Below, piece by piece: positions 1 to 8,609 of a stretch of 56,423 nucleotides of DNA. Both the position numbers and the translations under genes were made by a program. Numbering within the stretch: position 1 is the first letter of the stretch; every line of letters begins with the position of its first letter. Under the pieces are notes generated by a model. The model made no database searches. It worked only from the letters and a program-made list of their open reading frames with translations, and was not told where the DNA came from. The stretch is from positions 1 through 56,423 of the forward strand of contig CAITYU010000282.1 of NCBI GenBank assembly GCA_903896675.1, given 5' to 3'. Source of the DNA: an uncultured Planctomycetaceae bacterium (lineage in GTDB: Bacteria > Planctomycetota > Planctomycetia > Planctomycetales > Planctomycetaceae).

Positions 1-30
1 TCCGGCTCGGCAGGAGCCTCGCCCTCCCAG
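1..30. repeat. Edge of a probable planctomycete interspersed repeat
   Basis: The first 30 bases, read on the minus strand, contain GAGGGCGAGGCTCCTGCCGA, which translates as EGEAPAE. From memory this string recurs in many planctomycete genomes as an interspersed element often mis-annotated as small ORFs. The copy is cut by the window edge, so its full extent is unknown. I noticed no second copy in the window. The remaining bases up to 205 show no convincing gene; one plus frame stays open from base 1 but has no recognisable product. Confidence 0.35.
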
Positions 31-205
31 GGGGCACCACTGACCTTTTCTCTCGCCGTCGAATGCGAGGGCTCTGCGACTTTCGTTTTCCTGTACCACT
101 GGCCTAGAATTCCGCCGAGGCCACTGCGGGGTCGCCGCACCGCAGTCGACTTCTCTGAATCCCGATTCTCCTCCGTTTCGCAGCGGCCTTTTCGAGCATT
201 GTTTC

Positions 206-595
206 ATGTCGGATTTCCAGACCGTCGCCAAAGTCGGCGATATCCCCGAAGGCGAGGGCCGTTCGTTCCCCGTGAATGGCACCATGGTCGGGGTCTTCCT
301 GTCGGCAGGACGCTACCTCGCCATCAACGACTTCTGCCCCCACATGGGAGCATCGCTGGCTGAGGGACATGTCGAGGACAATGCTGTCATGTGCCCATGG
401 CACGCGTGGCGATTCAGCCTGCAGGACGGCACGTGGCTGGATAACTCACGCAGCGGCATTCGCACCGCGTGCTATGAAGTGCGAGTGGAAGGCGATGCGA
501 TCCAGGTTCGCATCCCGCCGTCTCCCACCGCCACAGCCAACCCCACTCCCTCACCAGCCGCCTCCTGCCAGCCCCCCAGCACACATGCCGGATGA
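206..595 (+). CDS. Rieske [2Fe-2S] domain protein (NirD/ferredoxin-like)
   Basis: This 129-residue protein is a stand-alone Rieske domain. The cluster ligands are visible as CPH (residues about 46-48) and CPWH (about 66-69), the CxH-x17-CxxH arrangement of Rieske ferredoxins and of the small subunit of nitrite reductase. It has no signal peptide, so it probably works in the cytoplasm as an electron carrier or regulatory iron-sulfur subunit. The last 25 residues are Pro/Thr/Ser-rich and lie outside the domain. Its end overlaps the next gene's start by 11 bases, which suggests translational coupling to the PLP enzyme downstream. Its redox partner cannot be named from the sequence. Confidence 0.88.
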   Translation: MSDFQTVAKVGDIPEGEGRSFPVNGTMVGVFLSAGRYLAINDFCPHMGASLAEGHVEDNAVMCPWHAWRFSLQDGTWLDNSRSGIRTACYEVRVEGDAIQVRIPPSPTATANPTPSPAASCQPPSTHAG

Positions 596-1721
596 CACCT
601 TCGACTTCAGTCCACCCCAGGCACTGCCTGCCGACCAGCTGCTGAAGATCTTTCAGCAACTGGTCGGTGACGGTTCCTGGCAGCGATATTCCGGACAACA
701 CGGCACAGCCCTGCAGCAGACGCTGTTGCACAGGCATCAGCGGCAGCACTGCCACCTGTGCTGCAGTGGCACCGCCGCCATGGAACTGGCACTGCGGGCG
801 GCTGCAGTCGAGGCTGGCCATGAAGTCATTCTCAGCGCCTACGACTTCAAATCCAACTTCATCAACGTACTGATGCTGGGAGCACGGCCGGTGCTGGTCG
901 ACACTGTTCCCGACCAGCCAGTACTCGACCCTGCCGCAGTCGCTGCCGCCATCACTCCGGCAACTCGCGCTGTTATCGCATCCCACCTGCACGGACTGGC
1001 CGCACCGCTGTCTGCACTCTCTGCGATCACTCGCAATCATCGCATCACCCTCATCGAGGACGCCTGTCAGAACCCGGGAGCCTGCCTTGACGGACAGCCC
1101 GCAGGTGCCCGGGGAGACGTGGCGATCCTGAGTTTCGGTGGCAGCAAACTGCTCACGGCCGGTCGCGGCGGTGCAGTACTCACGAACAATCCTCAGTTCG
1201 CACAACGAATCACACTGTGCACACAACGTGGTAATGATGCGTGGCCACTGTCAGAGCTGCAGTCCGCAGTCCTGTTGCCTCAACTGCAGCAACTGGATCA
1301 TCAGAATCGCCTCCGCGCCGCCGCAGTTGAGCAACTGCAGACAGCACTCGCAGGCAGCTCCGCCATTTCTCTGCTGCTCTCCCCCGAATTCAGCAGCACC
1401 CCCGTCAATGCCGAAGGAATTGCCACCGCCGCTTTCTATAAAGTCGCCCTGCTGCTGCACGCCGGTCGGACAGCCCGTGATGAACTGTCGGCGGCCTGCA
1501 TCCGGACGGGCATCCCGCTGCACCCCGGCTTTACCGCACTGCACACCACACATGCGAAGTCCCGCTTTCGCACCTGTGGCACACTGCAAAATGCCACTCG
1601 CGTGGCAGACCAGTTGCTGGTCCTGCACCACTCCGCCCTGCTGCGGCCGCCCGCAGAACTGCGGCAGATGGCGGAACACATTCGCAGGCTGGCCGAACTG
1701 CGACACACGGCCGCGTGGTAA
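585..1721 (+). CDS. DegT/DnrJ/EryC1/StrS-type PLP aminotransferase family protein
   Basis: This 378-residue protein has the fold-type I PLP landmarks of the DegT/StrS sugar aminotransferase family. They are an early SGTAAMELAL substrate/phosphate loop, the cofactor aspartate in LIEDACQ (D159), and the Schiff-base lysine K188 in FGGSKLLTAGRGG. The ATG at 585 gives a normal N-terminus; a longer open frame upstream only reads through the Rieske gene in another phase. Family members transaminate nucleotide-linked keto-sugars or related substrates, but no sugar-nucleotide genes lie nearby. The coupling to a Rieske protein is unusual for the family, and the substrate is unknown. Confidence 0.8.
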   Translation: MPDDTFDFSPPQALPADQLLKIFQQLVGDGSWQRYSGQHGTALQQTLLHRHQRQHCHLCCSGTAAMELALRAAAVEAGHEVILSAYDFKSNFINVLMLGARPVLVDTVPDQPVLDPAAVAAAITPATRAVIASHLHGLAAPLSALSAITRNHRITLIEDACQNPGACLDGQPAGARGDVAILSFGGSKLLTAGRGGAVLTNNPQFAQRITLCTQRGNDAWPLSELQSAVLLPQLQQLDHQNRLRAAAVEQLQTALAGSSAISLLLSPEFSSTPVNAEGIATAAFYKVALLLHAGRTARDELSAACIRTGIPLHPGFTALHTTHAKSRFRTCGTLQNATRVADQLLVLHHSALLRPPAELRQMAEHIRRLAELRHTAAW

Positions 1722-1757
1722 CGGCCATCGCACAGCAGGCCGTTCCAGCCAGACAGC

Positions 1758-2960
1758 CTACTGCTGAGCGGGATAGGTCGCCCGATACCGCTGCTGTCGC
1801 TGCTCACGCTCTGCAGCAGATACGCTGCCCACAGAATCCATGCGGAACAGCATCACCGCTGAATCCTCAGCCGGGATTCCCACGTCCGTGGGATGACCAC
1901 CTCGCAGCACCACTGCTGCCGCCAAAGCCGCATCCTGCAGTTGCACCTGAAATCCGGATGGTCGTTCACCGGCCGCCGCAGCCGCAATGCCCCGGACAGG
2001 CCAGATCAGCGAAGTTGACGAGAACTTCGATTCCAGCAGCCCGACATCCTGCCGACTGTCGAGGACCGCCAGACACATGCAGGCATAGTACAGTTGCGGT
2101 CCCCGCGCATTGGACTGCAGCACACGCACCGCCAGCTCTCGCCCAGCCGGCAACCGATGCTGAATCGCAAACAACAGCGGACGATCGGCACTGATCCCCG
2201 CACGCAGCAGCCACCCCGAAGCCACTCCACGAACACTTGATGCATGCACCCCGTCAGTTACCAGTTCGCTGAACCGCGGATCTTCAAAGGCCCGCGAGAT
2301 ACAGGCCGAAGTCGCGCGGATCAGACGAACCGACGAATCACTGCCCAGCAGCATCAGTGCCAGTCCACTGGCAGCAGAAAACGGACGATCCTGCCGACCA
2401 TCACAACTTTCCGCAAACAGTTGCGCTCGGACTTCCAGCAGAGCGGACAGTGCTGCCGGATCAAAGGCTCTGGCTGTGAACAATTCCGGCTCAGCCTGCA
2501 CCAACTGGATGAACAGTCCCTGCAGTCGCTGCTGCTGCTGTGGGGAAACCGGAGGCTCACCGGTCAGTTGCAGAAAACGCGGCCAGTCGGGCCAGTCTGC
2601 CACCGATACCGATGCATCAGCCTGCAGCCGCTGCAGTCGCACCTGAAACCAGCGCTGTGTCAGCCTTTGCAGCACCTGCTGCAATCGCTCGAGCGTTTCC
2701 CCGGTGGCTGTAGTGCGAGCCTGATTCAGGGCCGTCAGAGCAGATTCATCCAGACGCAGAAGCGCCGCCGTGGCCTGTTGCCGCACTGCAAAGGCATCAG
2801 CCCCCAGATCGGCAACAAGCTGTAACACCGCGACTGAATCAGGGCCCCCCGCCACAGACTCCGCAGCCGCAGACTGCTGCCCGTAAGCCCAGCGCGACTG
2901 GCTCAGCACAGCACACAGCAGCGTACAGAACAGCAGTTTCCGAAGCCCCGGAGAAAACAT
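1758..2960 (-). CDS. Secreted hypothetical protein, alpha-helical repeat-like
   Basis: No named family was recognised. The 400-residue product starts with a signal peptide (a basic RK followed by LLFCTLLCAVL and a likely cut after AYG). The body is rich in Ala, Leu and Gln and has short helical stretches such as AFAVRQQATAALLRLDE, resembling HEAT-type repeats in planctomycete exported proteins. I prefer the ATG at 2960 over the TTG at 2978 because it places the signal peptide at the N-terminus. It is convergent with the PLP enzyme gene, 36 bases away. A periplasmic scaffold role is possible but not shown. Confidence 0.7.
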   Translation of the reverse strand: MFSPGLRKLLFCTLLCAVLSQSRWAYGQQSAAAESVAGGPDSVAVLQLVADLGADAFAVRQQATAALLRLDESALTALNQARTTATGETLERLQQVLQRLTQRWFQVRLQRLQADASVSVADWPDWPRFLQLTGEPPVSPQQQQRLQGLFIQLVQAEPELFTARAFDPAALSALLEVRAQLFAESCDGRQDRPFSAASGLALMLLGSDSSVRLIRATSACISRAFEDPRFSELVTDGVHASSVRGVASGWLLRAGISADRPLLFAIQHRLPAGRELAVRVLQSNARGPQLYYACMCLAVLDSRQDVGLLESKFSSTSLIWPVRGIAAAAAGERPSGFQVQLQDAALAAAVVLRGGHPTDVGIPAEDSAVMLFRMDSVGSVSAAEREQRQQRYRATYPAQQ

Positions 2961-3394
2961 CGCCAGAAGGTCCTGCAAGAAATCCGTCAGCGGTCAACAG
3001 CACCCATTCGACAGACGATCTCCTCGAAAAATCCTATCAGTCCAGCGTTATACACCGTTGGTTTCCTGCCAAAATCCTCCGTAAACCAACCACAACGCTT
3101 GCAAAAACCGGCAAAACCTGCCGAATTTTCCCAAAACGCCAGCTTCGCCGAGCAATTTCACTTTCGCCCGCGATCCACCTTCGTTAGCTTCTCTCTCCCC
3201 CTGGATTTCACTCGCTGTGCAGGGAATCCACAGTTCAGGCAGTTGAGAAACCAGCAAATTCCGACTACAGTCTCGGACTGCGCTGATTCTGCAGGAAATT
3301 CGCCGTGCCAGGTTCACTGCCGCGCCGATAACGTCTGCGACATTCTCACAGCGCACAACGGTCCTTTGCGTTTTTTGTTTATCGGAGTGTTTCT
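2961..3394. other. Intergenic region between divergent genes
   Basis: The 434 bases separate the secreted hypothetical gene (minus strand) from the small basic protein gene (plus strand). ORFs here are short and lack family resemblance. The region is noticeably more A/T- and pyrimidine-rich than its flanks. It contains a plausible sigma-70-type promoter at 3243-3271, which would give a leader of over 100 bases before the GTG at 3395. I see no clear RNA gene in it. Confidence 0.5.
3243..3271 (+). promoter_or_regulatory. Candidate sigma-70-type promoter of the small basic protein gene
   Basis: TTGAGA (3243-3248), a 17-base spacer and TACAGT (3266-3271) match the -35 and -10 boxes at five and four of six positions with ideal spacing. 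It lies in an AT-richer segment upstream of a gene whose product is expected to be abundant. Promoter motifs in planctomycetes are poorly defined, so this is a suggestion only. Confidence 0.3.
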
Positions 3395-3631
3395 GTGTCT
3401 CTGGATAAGACCCTCAAGATTCGTCTCGGCAGCAGCCGCACCCGCAATGTCCTGACTCGTGGCGAACGGATCGCCCGCCTGCAGGAAGAAGACCGCTTCA
3501 CCCCGGGACGCAGCCCGCTGGGCCTGCCCAAGGTCCGCGTGCAGAAGGCTCTGTCCGGCAAGAAAAAGAAGAAGACAGCCGAAGAAGGCGCCGCTGCTGC
3601 TGCCGCTGCACCTGCCAAAGGCAAGAAATAG
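3395..3631 (+). CDS. PVC-superphylum small basic protein
   Basis: This 78-residue, lysine/arginine-rich protein begins MSLDKTLKIR, as do members of the small basic protein family restricted to Planctomycetes, Verrucomicrobia and Chlamydiae (TIGR04137 as I recall). The conserved core runs to about residue 50 (RNVLTRGERIARLQ, then GLPKVRVQK). The C-terminus is a KKKKK/Ala-rich tail. The family is thought to bind nucleic acid or the ribosome. The GTG start is supported by GGAG seven bases upstream (3384-3387). The gene stands alone with its own candidate promoter and a strong terminator, as expected for an abundant housekeeping protein. Confidence 0.88.
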   Translation: MSLDKTLKIRLGSSRTRNVLTRGERIARLQEEDRFTPGRSPLGLPKVRVQKALSGKKKKKTAEEGAAAAAAAPAKGKK

Positions 3632-3716
3632 CCTGTCGGCGGAATCAGTTCCGCCCCAAACGCGGTGTTGCCGAGTCGCAACTCCCGGACGCGCACTCAA
3701 GGTCCAACAATCTCCA

Positions 3717-3752
3717 CCACGGTCTCTGTCACGAGACCGTGGTTGTTTGCTT
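3717..3752 (+). terminator. Rho-independent terminator of the small basic protein gene
   Basis: CCACGGTCTC (3717-3726) pairs perfectly with GAGACCGTGG (3733-3742) around a six-base loop. The T-rich TTGTTTGCTTT follows. It sits 86 bases after the stop codon, between convergent genes, and the T-run is on the plus-strand side. Confidence 0.85.
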
Positions 3753-3766
3753 TACAGACCCACGAC

Positions 3767-4969
3767 TCAGACAATACACCGCAGGTACTGCGCCCCGGAC
3801 AGCAACCAGACGTCGTTCACCGTCCCCAGCAGCTTCTGCAACTCCGCTTCGCTGCTCAGCGGAATCATCCCCAGCTCCTCAACCACATCTGCCGGCAGTC
3901 GACTCAGCAGATACACACGCGCCCGGCGACAGGCCTCAATCACCGCCACCGCTTGTCGACTGTCCTCCAGCGGCTCACGCTGCAGCGGTCGCACCAGATT
4001 TTCAGGATCCTGAGTCCTGCGCAACATCTGCATGGCCGGCCCTTCCGGCAACTCCACATCCGCTACCAGAATCACACGCCCGCCCTGCTCAACAACCTCC
4101 GACAGATTTTCCAGCGCTCGCCCCAGCGCCAGCCAGCCGCAGGGCCCGCCATCCACCGCTGACAGCACAGTTTCCGCCGGCGCTTCCGGTTCCAGCTCCC
4201 AGACCTCTTCACACAATAATCGCCCACGCTCGAGAACCTGCTCCGGACTGCCTGCCAGGACCTGCAGCACTGCCCCAGGTCCCGGCACTGCCTGCACGGT
4301 AAACTGCGTCCCGGTCAACCAGCCCAGTTCATCAATCAACCCGCGACGCAGTTGCGGACTGACGTCGGCCAGCCGGCCCGGAACAAAACCGGTCCGCTGC
4401 TGAGTTTCATTGTCCGACAGCCCGGGAAACAACGCACTGGACGTGCCACGCAGCCCCAGCTCACTGTCAAAACAGACCACGCCCACCGTGACAATCGTAT
4501 CCGCCTCAGACACCTGCCGATTCAGATACAACCGTTCCCCGCCCTCTGAGCTGGCCACATATCCCGACTGATTCCTGTCTGCCGGATCATGGTGATGCAC
4601 CTGCACCCGCTGCATCAGAGCCACCGGCAGTTTCTCCAGCAGCCAGCCCCACTGCCTGCCGGCAGGATCCGGAGACAGCACCAGCAGAATACTGGCCGTG
4701 CCCTCCGCAGCCTGCTGCAACTGCTGCAGCACCACCGTCAGCAGTTCGGCCAGCGCCGGAGTCTCCGGGTCGGGCACCACAGCCACAGTGTCCCCGGGAA
4801 AGATGCATCGCGATAACTCGGGGTATCCCAGCGGTTCCCGCAGTGCCGCCTCGCACAACTCTGCCACGGATGCGTCCGCAGACTGCACAGGGCAGGGCAG
4901 CAGAAATCGCCCTGCAACCTGCACTGTCAGCCCACCACTGCTCAACACTGCTGTACCGATTGACTTCAT
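3767..4969 (-). CDS. LarA/DUF2088-like protein lacking the catalytic residues
   Basis: The 400-residue protein follows the layout of the nickel-pincer lactate racemase family LarA (DUF2088). It has an N-terminal domain with FPGDTVAVVPDPETPALAEL, then VHHHDPADR, LYLNRQVSEADTIVTVGVV and LFPGLSDNETQQ. Where LarA proteins carry a PHY...GGxK...ETxxxNH series (pincer lysine and catalytic histidines), this protein reads FDS...RGTSSA...ETQQRTG. It therefore probably cannot bind the pincer cofactor or racemise lactate. I chose the ATG at 4969; a GTG at 5009-5011 overlapping gpsA would add 14 residues. It follows gpsA closely on the same strand. The role is unknown; a structural or binding function is possible. 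Confidence 0.68.
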   Translation of the reverse strand: MKSIGTAVLSSGGLTVQVAGRFLLPCPVQSADASVAELCEAALREPLGYPELSRCIFPGDTVAVVPDPETPALAELLTVVLQQLQQAAEGTASILLVLSPDPAGRQWGWLLEKLPVALMQRVQVHHHDPADRNQSGYVASSEGGERLYLNRQVSEADTIVTVGVVCFDSELGLRGTSSALFPGLSDNETQQRTGFVPGRLADVSPQLRRGLIDELGWLTGTQFTVQAVPGPGAVLQVLAGSPEQVLERGRLLCEEVWELEPEAPAETVLSAVDGGPCGWLALGRALENLSEVVEQGGRVILVADVELPEGPAMQMLRRTQDPENLVRPLQREPLEDSRQAVAVIEACRRARVYLLSRLPADVVEELGMIPLSSEAELQKLLGTVNDVWLLSGAQYLRCIV

Positions 4970-5003
4970 GATTCTCTGTCCACCTGGCCATCCACAATCC
5001 AAC

Positions 5004-6014
5004 TCAGCCACTGACCGCCGACGATTCGGCTTTCAGTGGCCTGTTCATCAGGTCCATCGCCGCTTCCAGCGCCGATTTGCCCTCGAACAGCACGGCACAC
5101 ACCTGATCCACGATCGGCATCTCAATCTGACGCTGCACCGCCAGCTGCTGTACACTTCGAGTCGTCAGGACGCCTTCCGCCACGGCCTGCATCGACTGCT
5201 CAATCTGCTGCAGAGAACGCCCCCGCCCCAACTGCTCACCAACATGCCGATTTCGGCTGTGACCGCTGGTACAGGTTGCCACCAGATCACCAATGCCGGC
5301 CAATCCGAAAAACGTGGCCGGCTCAGCCCCCAGCGCCATCCCGAAACGCACCATTTCTGTGAGCCCGCGAGTAATCACGGCGGCGCGTGCGTTGTCACCA
5401 AAACCGAGGCCGTCACAGATTCCTGCAGCGATGGCAATCACATTCTTCAGCGCCCCGCCCAGTTCCACACCCAGCAGATCAGGATTGGCGTAAATCCGGA
5501 GAAACTCAGTCGCCAGCCGCTGCTGAATGCACTCGGCTGCAGCCTTGTCCTCGGAGGCTGCAACGATTGTCGTCGGCATCCGCTGTACAAGTTCCTCTGC
5601 ATGACAGGGACCACCCAGCACCACAATGGGCTGCTGCGGAAAGAACTGCCTGAGCAGACTGCTGGGACGCTGCAGCGTCCCGTTCTCGATACCCTTGATC
5701 GTACTGACCAGAATCGCTGAACCGGGCACCGCGGACTGCAGCTGCTGACTGGCCTGCCGCAGTCCACGCATCGGTATACACACCAGCACGACCTGGGCAT
5801 CGGCCAGTGCTGCCCCCGGATCCGCTGTCACCAGCACCTCGGCCGGTAATTTCACCTGCGGCAGCAGACGGTCGTTGCGGCGAGTTTCCGCGATGGTGCT
5901 GGCATGATCCGGGTTGCGCGCCCACAGTGTGACCTGCGTATTGTGGCGCTGGGCCGCCAGCCATGCACAGGCTGTTCCCATCGCTCCCGCACCCAGCACC
6001 GCCGTTCGAGCCAT
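5004..6014 (-). CDS. gpsA: Glycerol-3-phosphate dehydrogenase [NAD(P)+]
   Basis: This 336-residue cytosolic enzyme reduces dihydroxyacetone phosphate to sn-glycerol 3-phosphate for phospholipid synthesis. The N-terminal dinucleotide-binding motif is VLGAGAMGTACAW. The C-terminal helical domain carries the catalytic-lysine motif GGALKNVIAIAAG and GDNARAAVITRGLTEM, both hallmarks of GpsA. Length is normal. The ATG at 6014 puts the Rossmann strand at the very N-terminus; the ATG at 6041 would add nine residues unlike the family. The degenerate LarA-like gene lies directly downstream, 34 bases away by the preferred start, so the two are probably co-transcribed. Confidence 0.95.
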   Translation of the reverse strand: MARTAVLGAGAMGTACAWLAAQRHNTQVTLWARNPDHASTIAETRRNDRLLPQVKLPAEVLVTADPGAALADAQVVLVCIPMRGLRQASQQLQSAVPGSAILVSTIKGIENGTLQRPSSLLRQFFPQQPIVVLGGPCHAEELVQRMPTTIVAASEDKAAAECIQQRLATEFLRIYANPDLLGVELGGALKNVIAIAAGICDGLGFGDNARAAVITRGLTEMVRFGMALGAEPATFFGLAGIGDLVATCTSGHSRNRHVGEQLGRGRSLQQIEQSMQAVAEGVLTTRSVQQLAVQRQIEMPIVDQVCAVLFEGKSALEAAMDLMNRPLKAESSAVSG

Positions 6015-6270
6015 GACAAAGTTTCCCGCACCACCCAACACCTGACTTGCCGCTGCACCAGTGATTCACGGCACAACGCACCTAGATCGCCCTGCAGTAT
6101 AACAGACATGCCGCTGAACACCCTGCCGTAACACCAGGGATTTCGCCGGGAATCCCGGCAATCACTTCGACTTCCCGCGAAATATTCGTTACCGTGTCAC
6201 CCCAACATTCGTCGGCCCGCCTGCCACACCCGGCCGTCCACGACGCCCACCTCTGGAAGACTCCGCAGCC

Positions 6271-6645
6271 ATGTCCACCGACCGCTCCGCTGAAAACTCG
6301 ACGGTCTCAGAACAGCCCGATTACCCGGACCATCTCGGCTGGGCCGGGGTGGGATTCGCCATCTTTGCCGCTGTGCTCTACGTGGCACTCCGACAAATGC
6401 TGATCCAGTTGCCGACAACCCGGGCAGAACTCAACGAACTCTCCACAAACGCCCCGGTTCTGTCGCGCCTGATGATCGTGGCCGCCAGCGCCGCCCTGAA
6501 TAACATTGTCGCCCTCGTGCTCAGCCTCATCAGCTATGTGTCCGAACGCCGATCCCATACACTGGCAGTCGTCGGCATCGTCATCTCCACAGCCATGCTG
6601 CTGGGCTTCTTCTCAATCGTGTTTGTCAGCCTGCTGTTCCCCTGA
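6271..6645 (+). CDS. Small integral membrane protein, unknown function
   Basis: This 124-residue protein has a polar N-terminus of about 22 residues and three predicted membrane helices: GVGFAIFAAVLYVAL (about 27-41), LMIVAASAALNNIVALVLSLI (about 67-87) and LAVVGIVISTAMLLGFFSIV (about 98-117). No family motif was recognised. It lies alone between gpsA and the sulfatase. Its 3' end overlaps the convergent sulfatase gene by 20 bases. Confidence 0.65.
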   Translation: MSTDRSAENSTVSEQPDYPDHLGWAGVGFAIFAAVLYVALRQMLIQLPTTRAELNELSTNAPVLSRLMIVAASAALNNIVALVLSLISYVSERRSHTLAVVGIVISTAMLLGFFSIVFVSLLFP

Positions 6646-8314
6646 TCCCGCAGCCCTGTTCAGTTTTCCCGCCATCCCGCCCTGCGGCCTTGCCACCCCG
6701 CTTGCCATTGCCAGCCGGCTCAGGTGCCCCCGCATAGGGTGGCAGATCAAATACACATGGCTCGGTCGTCACCCGTGGATCGCCCGATTCACGCAGAATG
6801 CGAGTCAGCCGTTCGCCGTGTTCCCGCAGAATCCCGGCATAGTCCGCAGCGCCGGCCACGTTGTGGATCTGCTCGGGATCACGTCGCAGATCGTACAGTT
6901 CTTCCGCCGGTCGTTTCGCGAACGCCCGCTCGAAAAACACGCGATACTCGGACTGCTTCAATCCCTGCTCAATCACCCAGCTTTTGGTGGGGCTGGCGTC
7001 CATATCGGCAAAGGCCACAAATGTGCTGCTGGCCAGCCGATCCGCATCAGGCCAGGGCCCCGCGGGCGCCCCGTATCCTGGCCCCACACCCATGGGCCAG
7101 CGATCAGGAGCAAAATTGCGAATGTAGAGGAACTCGGCGGTGCGCAGGGCCCGCTGCGGATAGGGCAGGAAGTCCGGACGAGCCCCCGCAACATGCCGTT
7201 CACGCCCAATCACCACGTGATCTCGCGTCGCATCCACAAGACCCGCTCCCGACGACTGCAGCAGCGGCAGCAAACCACGCCCCGTCATGACCTCCGGAAC
7301 TGCCACACCCGCAGCCTGCAGTACCGTGGGCGCGAGATCGGGCAGACTGACGAAATCATCCACCACTCGGCCCGCCGGTACCGCCGCGGGCCACGAAACT
7401 GCCAGGGACACGCGCGTGCCCGTGTCATACAGATTGCATTTACCGCCAGGCACGCCGGGCATGCCATGATCGCCGCTGACAATCACCAGCGTATTTTCAC
7501 GCTGGCCCGTTTCTTCCAGCACCTCAAGGACTGCTCCCAGCCCGGCATCAACAGCCTGCACCTCGCCCAGATAATCGGCCACATCCTCCCGCACTTCCGG
7601 TACATCCGGCAAATGCCCGGGCAGCCTGCCTCGCAATCGCTCCGGATCGATGTTCCACAGTCGTTTTCCAGACCCCCTGACCCATGTACGGTGCGTTGTC
7701 GTCGGCCCCCACCAGTACAGAAACGGAGTTTCCGGCTGGCGTGCCTGCAGAAATGTGCGAAAACTGGCCCGCACTTCACCCAGCAACTGCTCGCCGGCTG
7801 CTGCCGGATCCTCGCTGGCACTCAGTGCTTCGGAATAGTCATTGAACCGACCACCAACGCCCTTCACTGCCGTACGACCAGCTCCGATCGGAGCATTTGC
7901 GGGACTGCCGGGACTCCAGACCTTCGCTGTATGCCCGATCTGATATCCCGACTTTTCCAGCAGCAGCGGGAATGCCGGGATCTGTTCGTCCCAGACCGCT
8001 CCCTGCAGAATCGCACCACGCCCGGTCCTCCAGAAGTACTGGCCCGAGAGCAGCGAGCTGCGACAGGGGGTACAGGACGGCGCATTCACAAAGGCTCGTG
8101 TAAACAGCACGCCGGATGCCGCCAGCCGGTCAAAATTCGGAGTCTGCACAATGTCGGACAGCCCGCCCGGCTCCAGTCGGCCGTAAGCACTGGCATAACG
8201 GCCCCAGTCGTCGGCAAATACCACAACAACATTGGGACGCACTGCGGTCTGAGCAGCAGCGGGCAATGTGCACAGAGCCAGACAGATTCCGAATCGCAGA
8301 ACAGCAATCGACAT
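6626..8314 (-). CDS. Secreted type I sulfatase (arylsulfatase/heparan N-sulfatase-like)
   Basis: The 562-residue protein begins with a signal peptide (MSIAVLRFGICLALCTLPAAAQ), then the metal-binding start RPNVVVVFADDWG. The formylglycine motif C-T-P-C-R follows at about residues 81-85 in PSCTPCRSSLLSGQ, so an activated cysteine is expected after maturation. GDHGMPG, further on, is the second metal-site segment. The overall pattern (TPNFDRLAASGVLFTRAF, then WRTGRGAILQG) resembles SGSH-like sulfatases. It would desulfate polysaccharides in the periplasm or outside the cell, a common planctomycete trait. I start at the ATG at 8314 because 48 upstream residues precede the signal peptide. The C-terminal tail is Gly/Lys-rich. 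Confidence 0.9.
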   Translation of the reverse strand: MSIAVLRFGICLALCTLPAAAQTAVRPNVVVVFADDWGRYASAYGRLEPGGLSDIVQTPNFDRLAASGVLFTRAFVNAPSCTPCRSSLLSGQYFWRTGRGAILQGAVWDEQIPAFPLLLEKSGYQIGHTAKVWSPGSPANAPIGAGRTAVKGVGGRFNDYSEALSASEDPAAAGEQLLGEVRASFRTFLQARQPETPFLYWWGPTTTHRTWVRGSGKRLWNIDPERLRGRLPGHLPDVPEVREDVADYLGEVQAVDAGLGAVLEVLEETGQRENTLVIVSGDHGMPGVPGGKCNLYDTGTRVSLAVSWPAAVPAGRVVDDFVSLPDLAPTVLQAAGVAVPEVMTGRGLLPLLQSSGAGLVDATRDHVVIGRERHVAGARPDFLPYPQRALRTAEFLYIRNFAPDRWPMGVGPGYGAPAGPWPDADRLASSTFVAFADMDASPTKSWVIEQGLKQSEYRVFFERAFAKRPAEELYDLRRDPEQIHNVAGAADYAGILREHGERLTRILRESGDPRVTTEPCVFDLPPYAGAPEPAGNGKRGGKAAGRDGGKTEQGCGIRGTAG

Positions 8315-8609
8315 TTGCCAGAGAAAACTCACAATCCGATCCTCCGGTTCACTGCAGCAGACAACGGCAAACACCGCGTAGCATCGCAGCAAATGCTGTG
8401 GCGGTGAAGTGAGCGACAGGCCATTTTGCGATCTCTTCGCCCAGCCCGCAGCCAGCAACTCCCGCCTTCCTGCGCTCGTCGTGTTGTTTTTCTCAGTTTT
8501 TCAGACAAGAATGCGGTTTCAGAAGACTCCTGCTGTTCGCACCGTCCCTGTAGCCGTTCACCAACCACAACCGCCCCAGGACTTCGTCCCTGAAAGCCAG
8601 CTGCAATCC

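Noticed and set aside
414-1226. Minus-strand ORF of 270 codons within the DegT-type gene
   Set aside because: It lies within the aminotransferase frame, which carries the PLP lysine and cofactor motifs.
3048-3356. Minus-strand ORF of 102 codons in the divergent intergenic region
   Set aside because: No family resemblance and no ribosome-binding site, and it overlaps the likely promoter of the small basic protein gene.
6506-8407. Long plus-strand ORF (633 codons) opposite the sulfatase
   Set aside because: The sulfatase frame has full catalytic motifs. The opposite frame is low-complexity Arg/Pro/Ser/His and lacks motifs.
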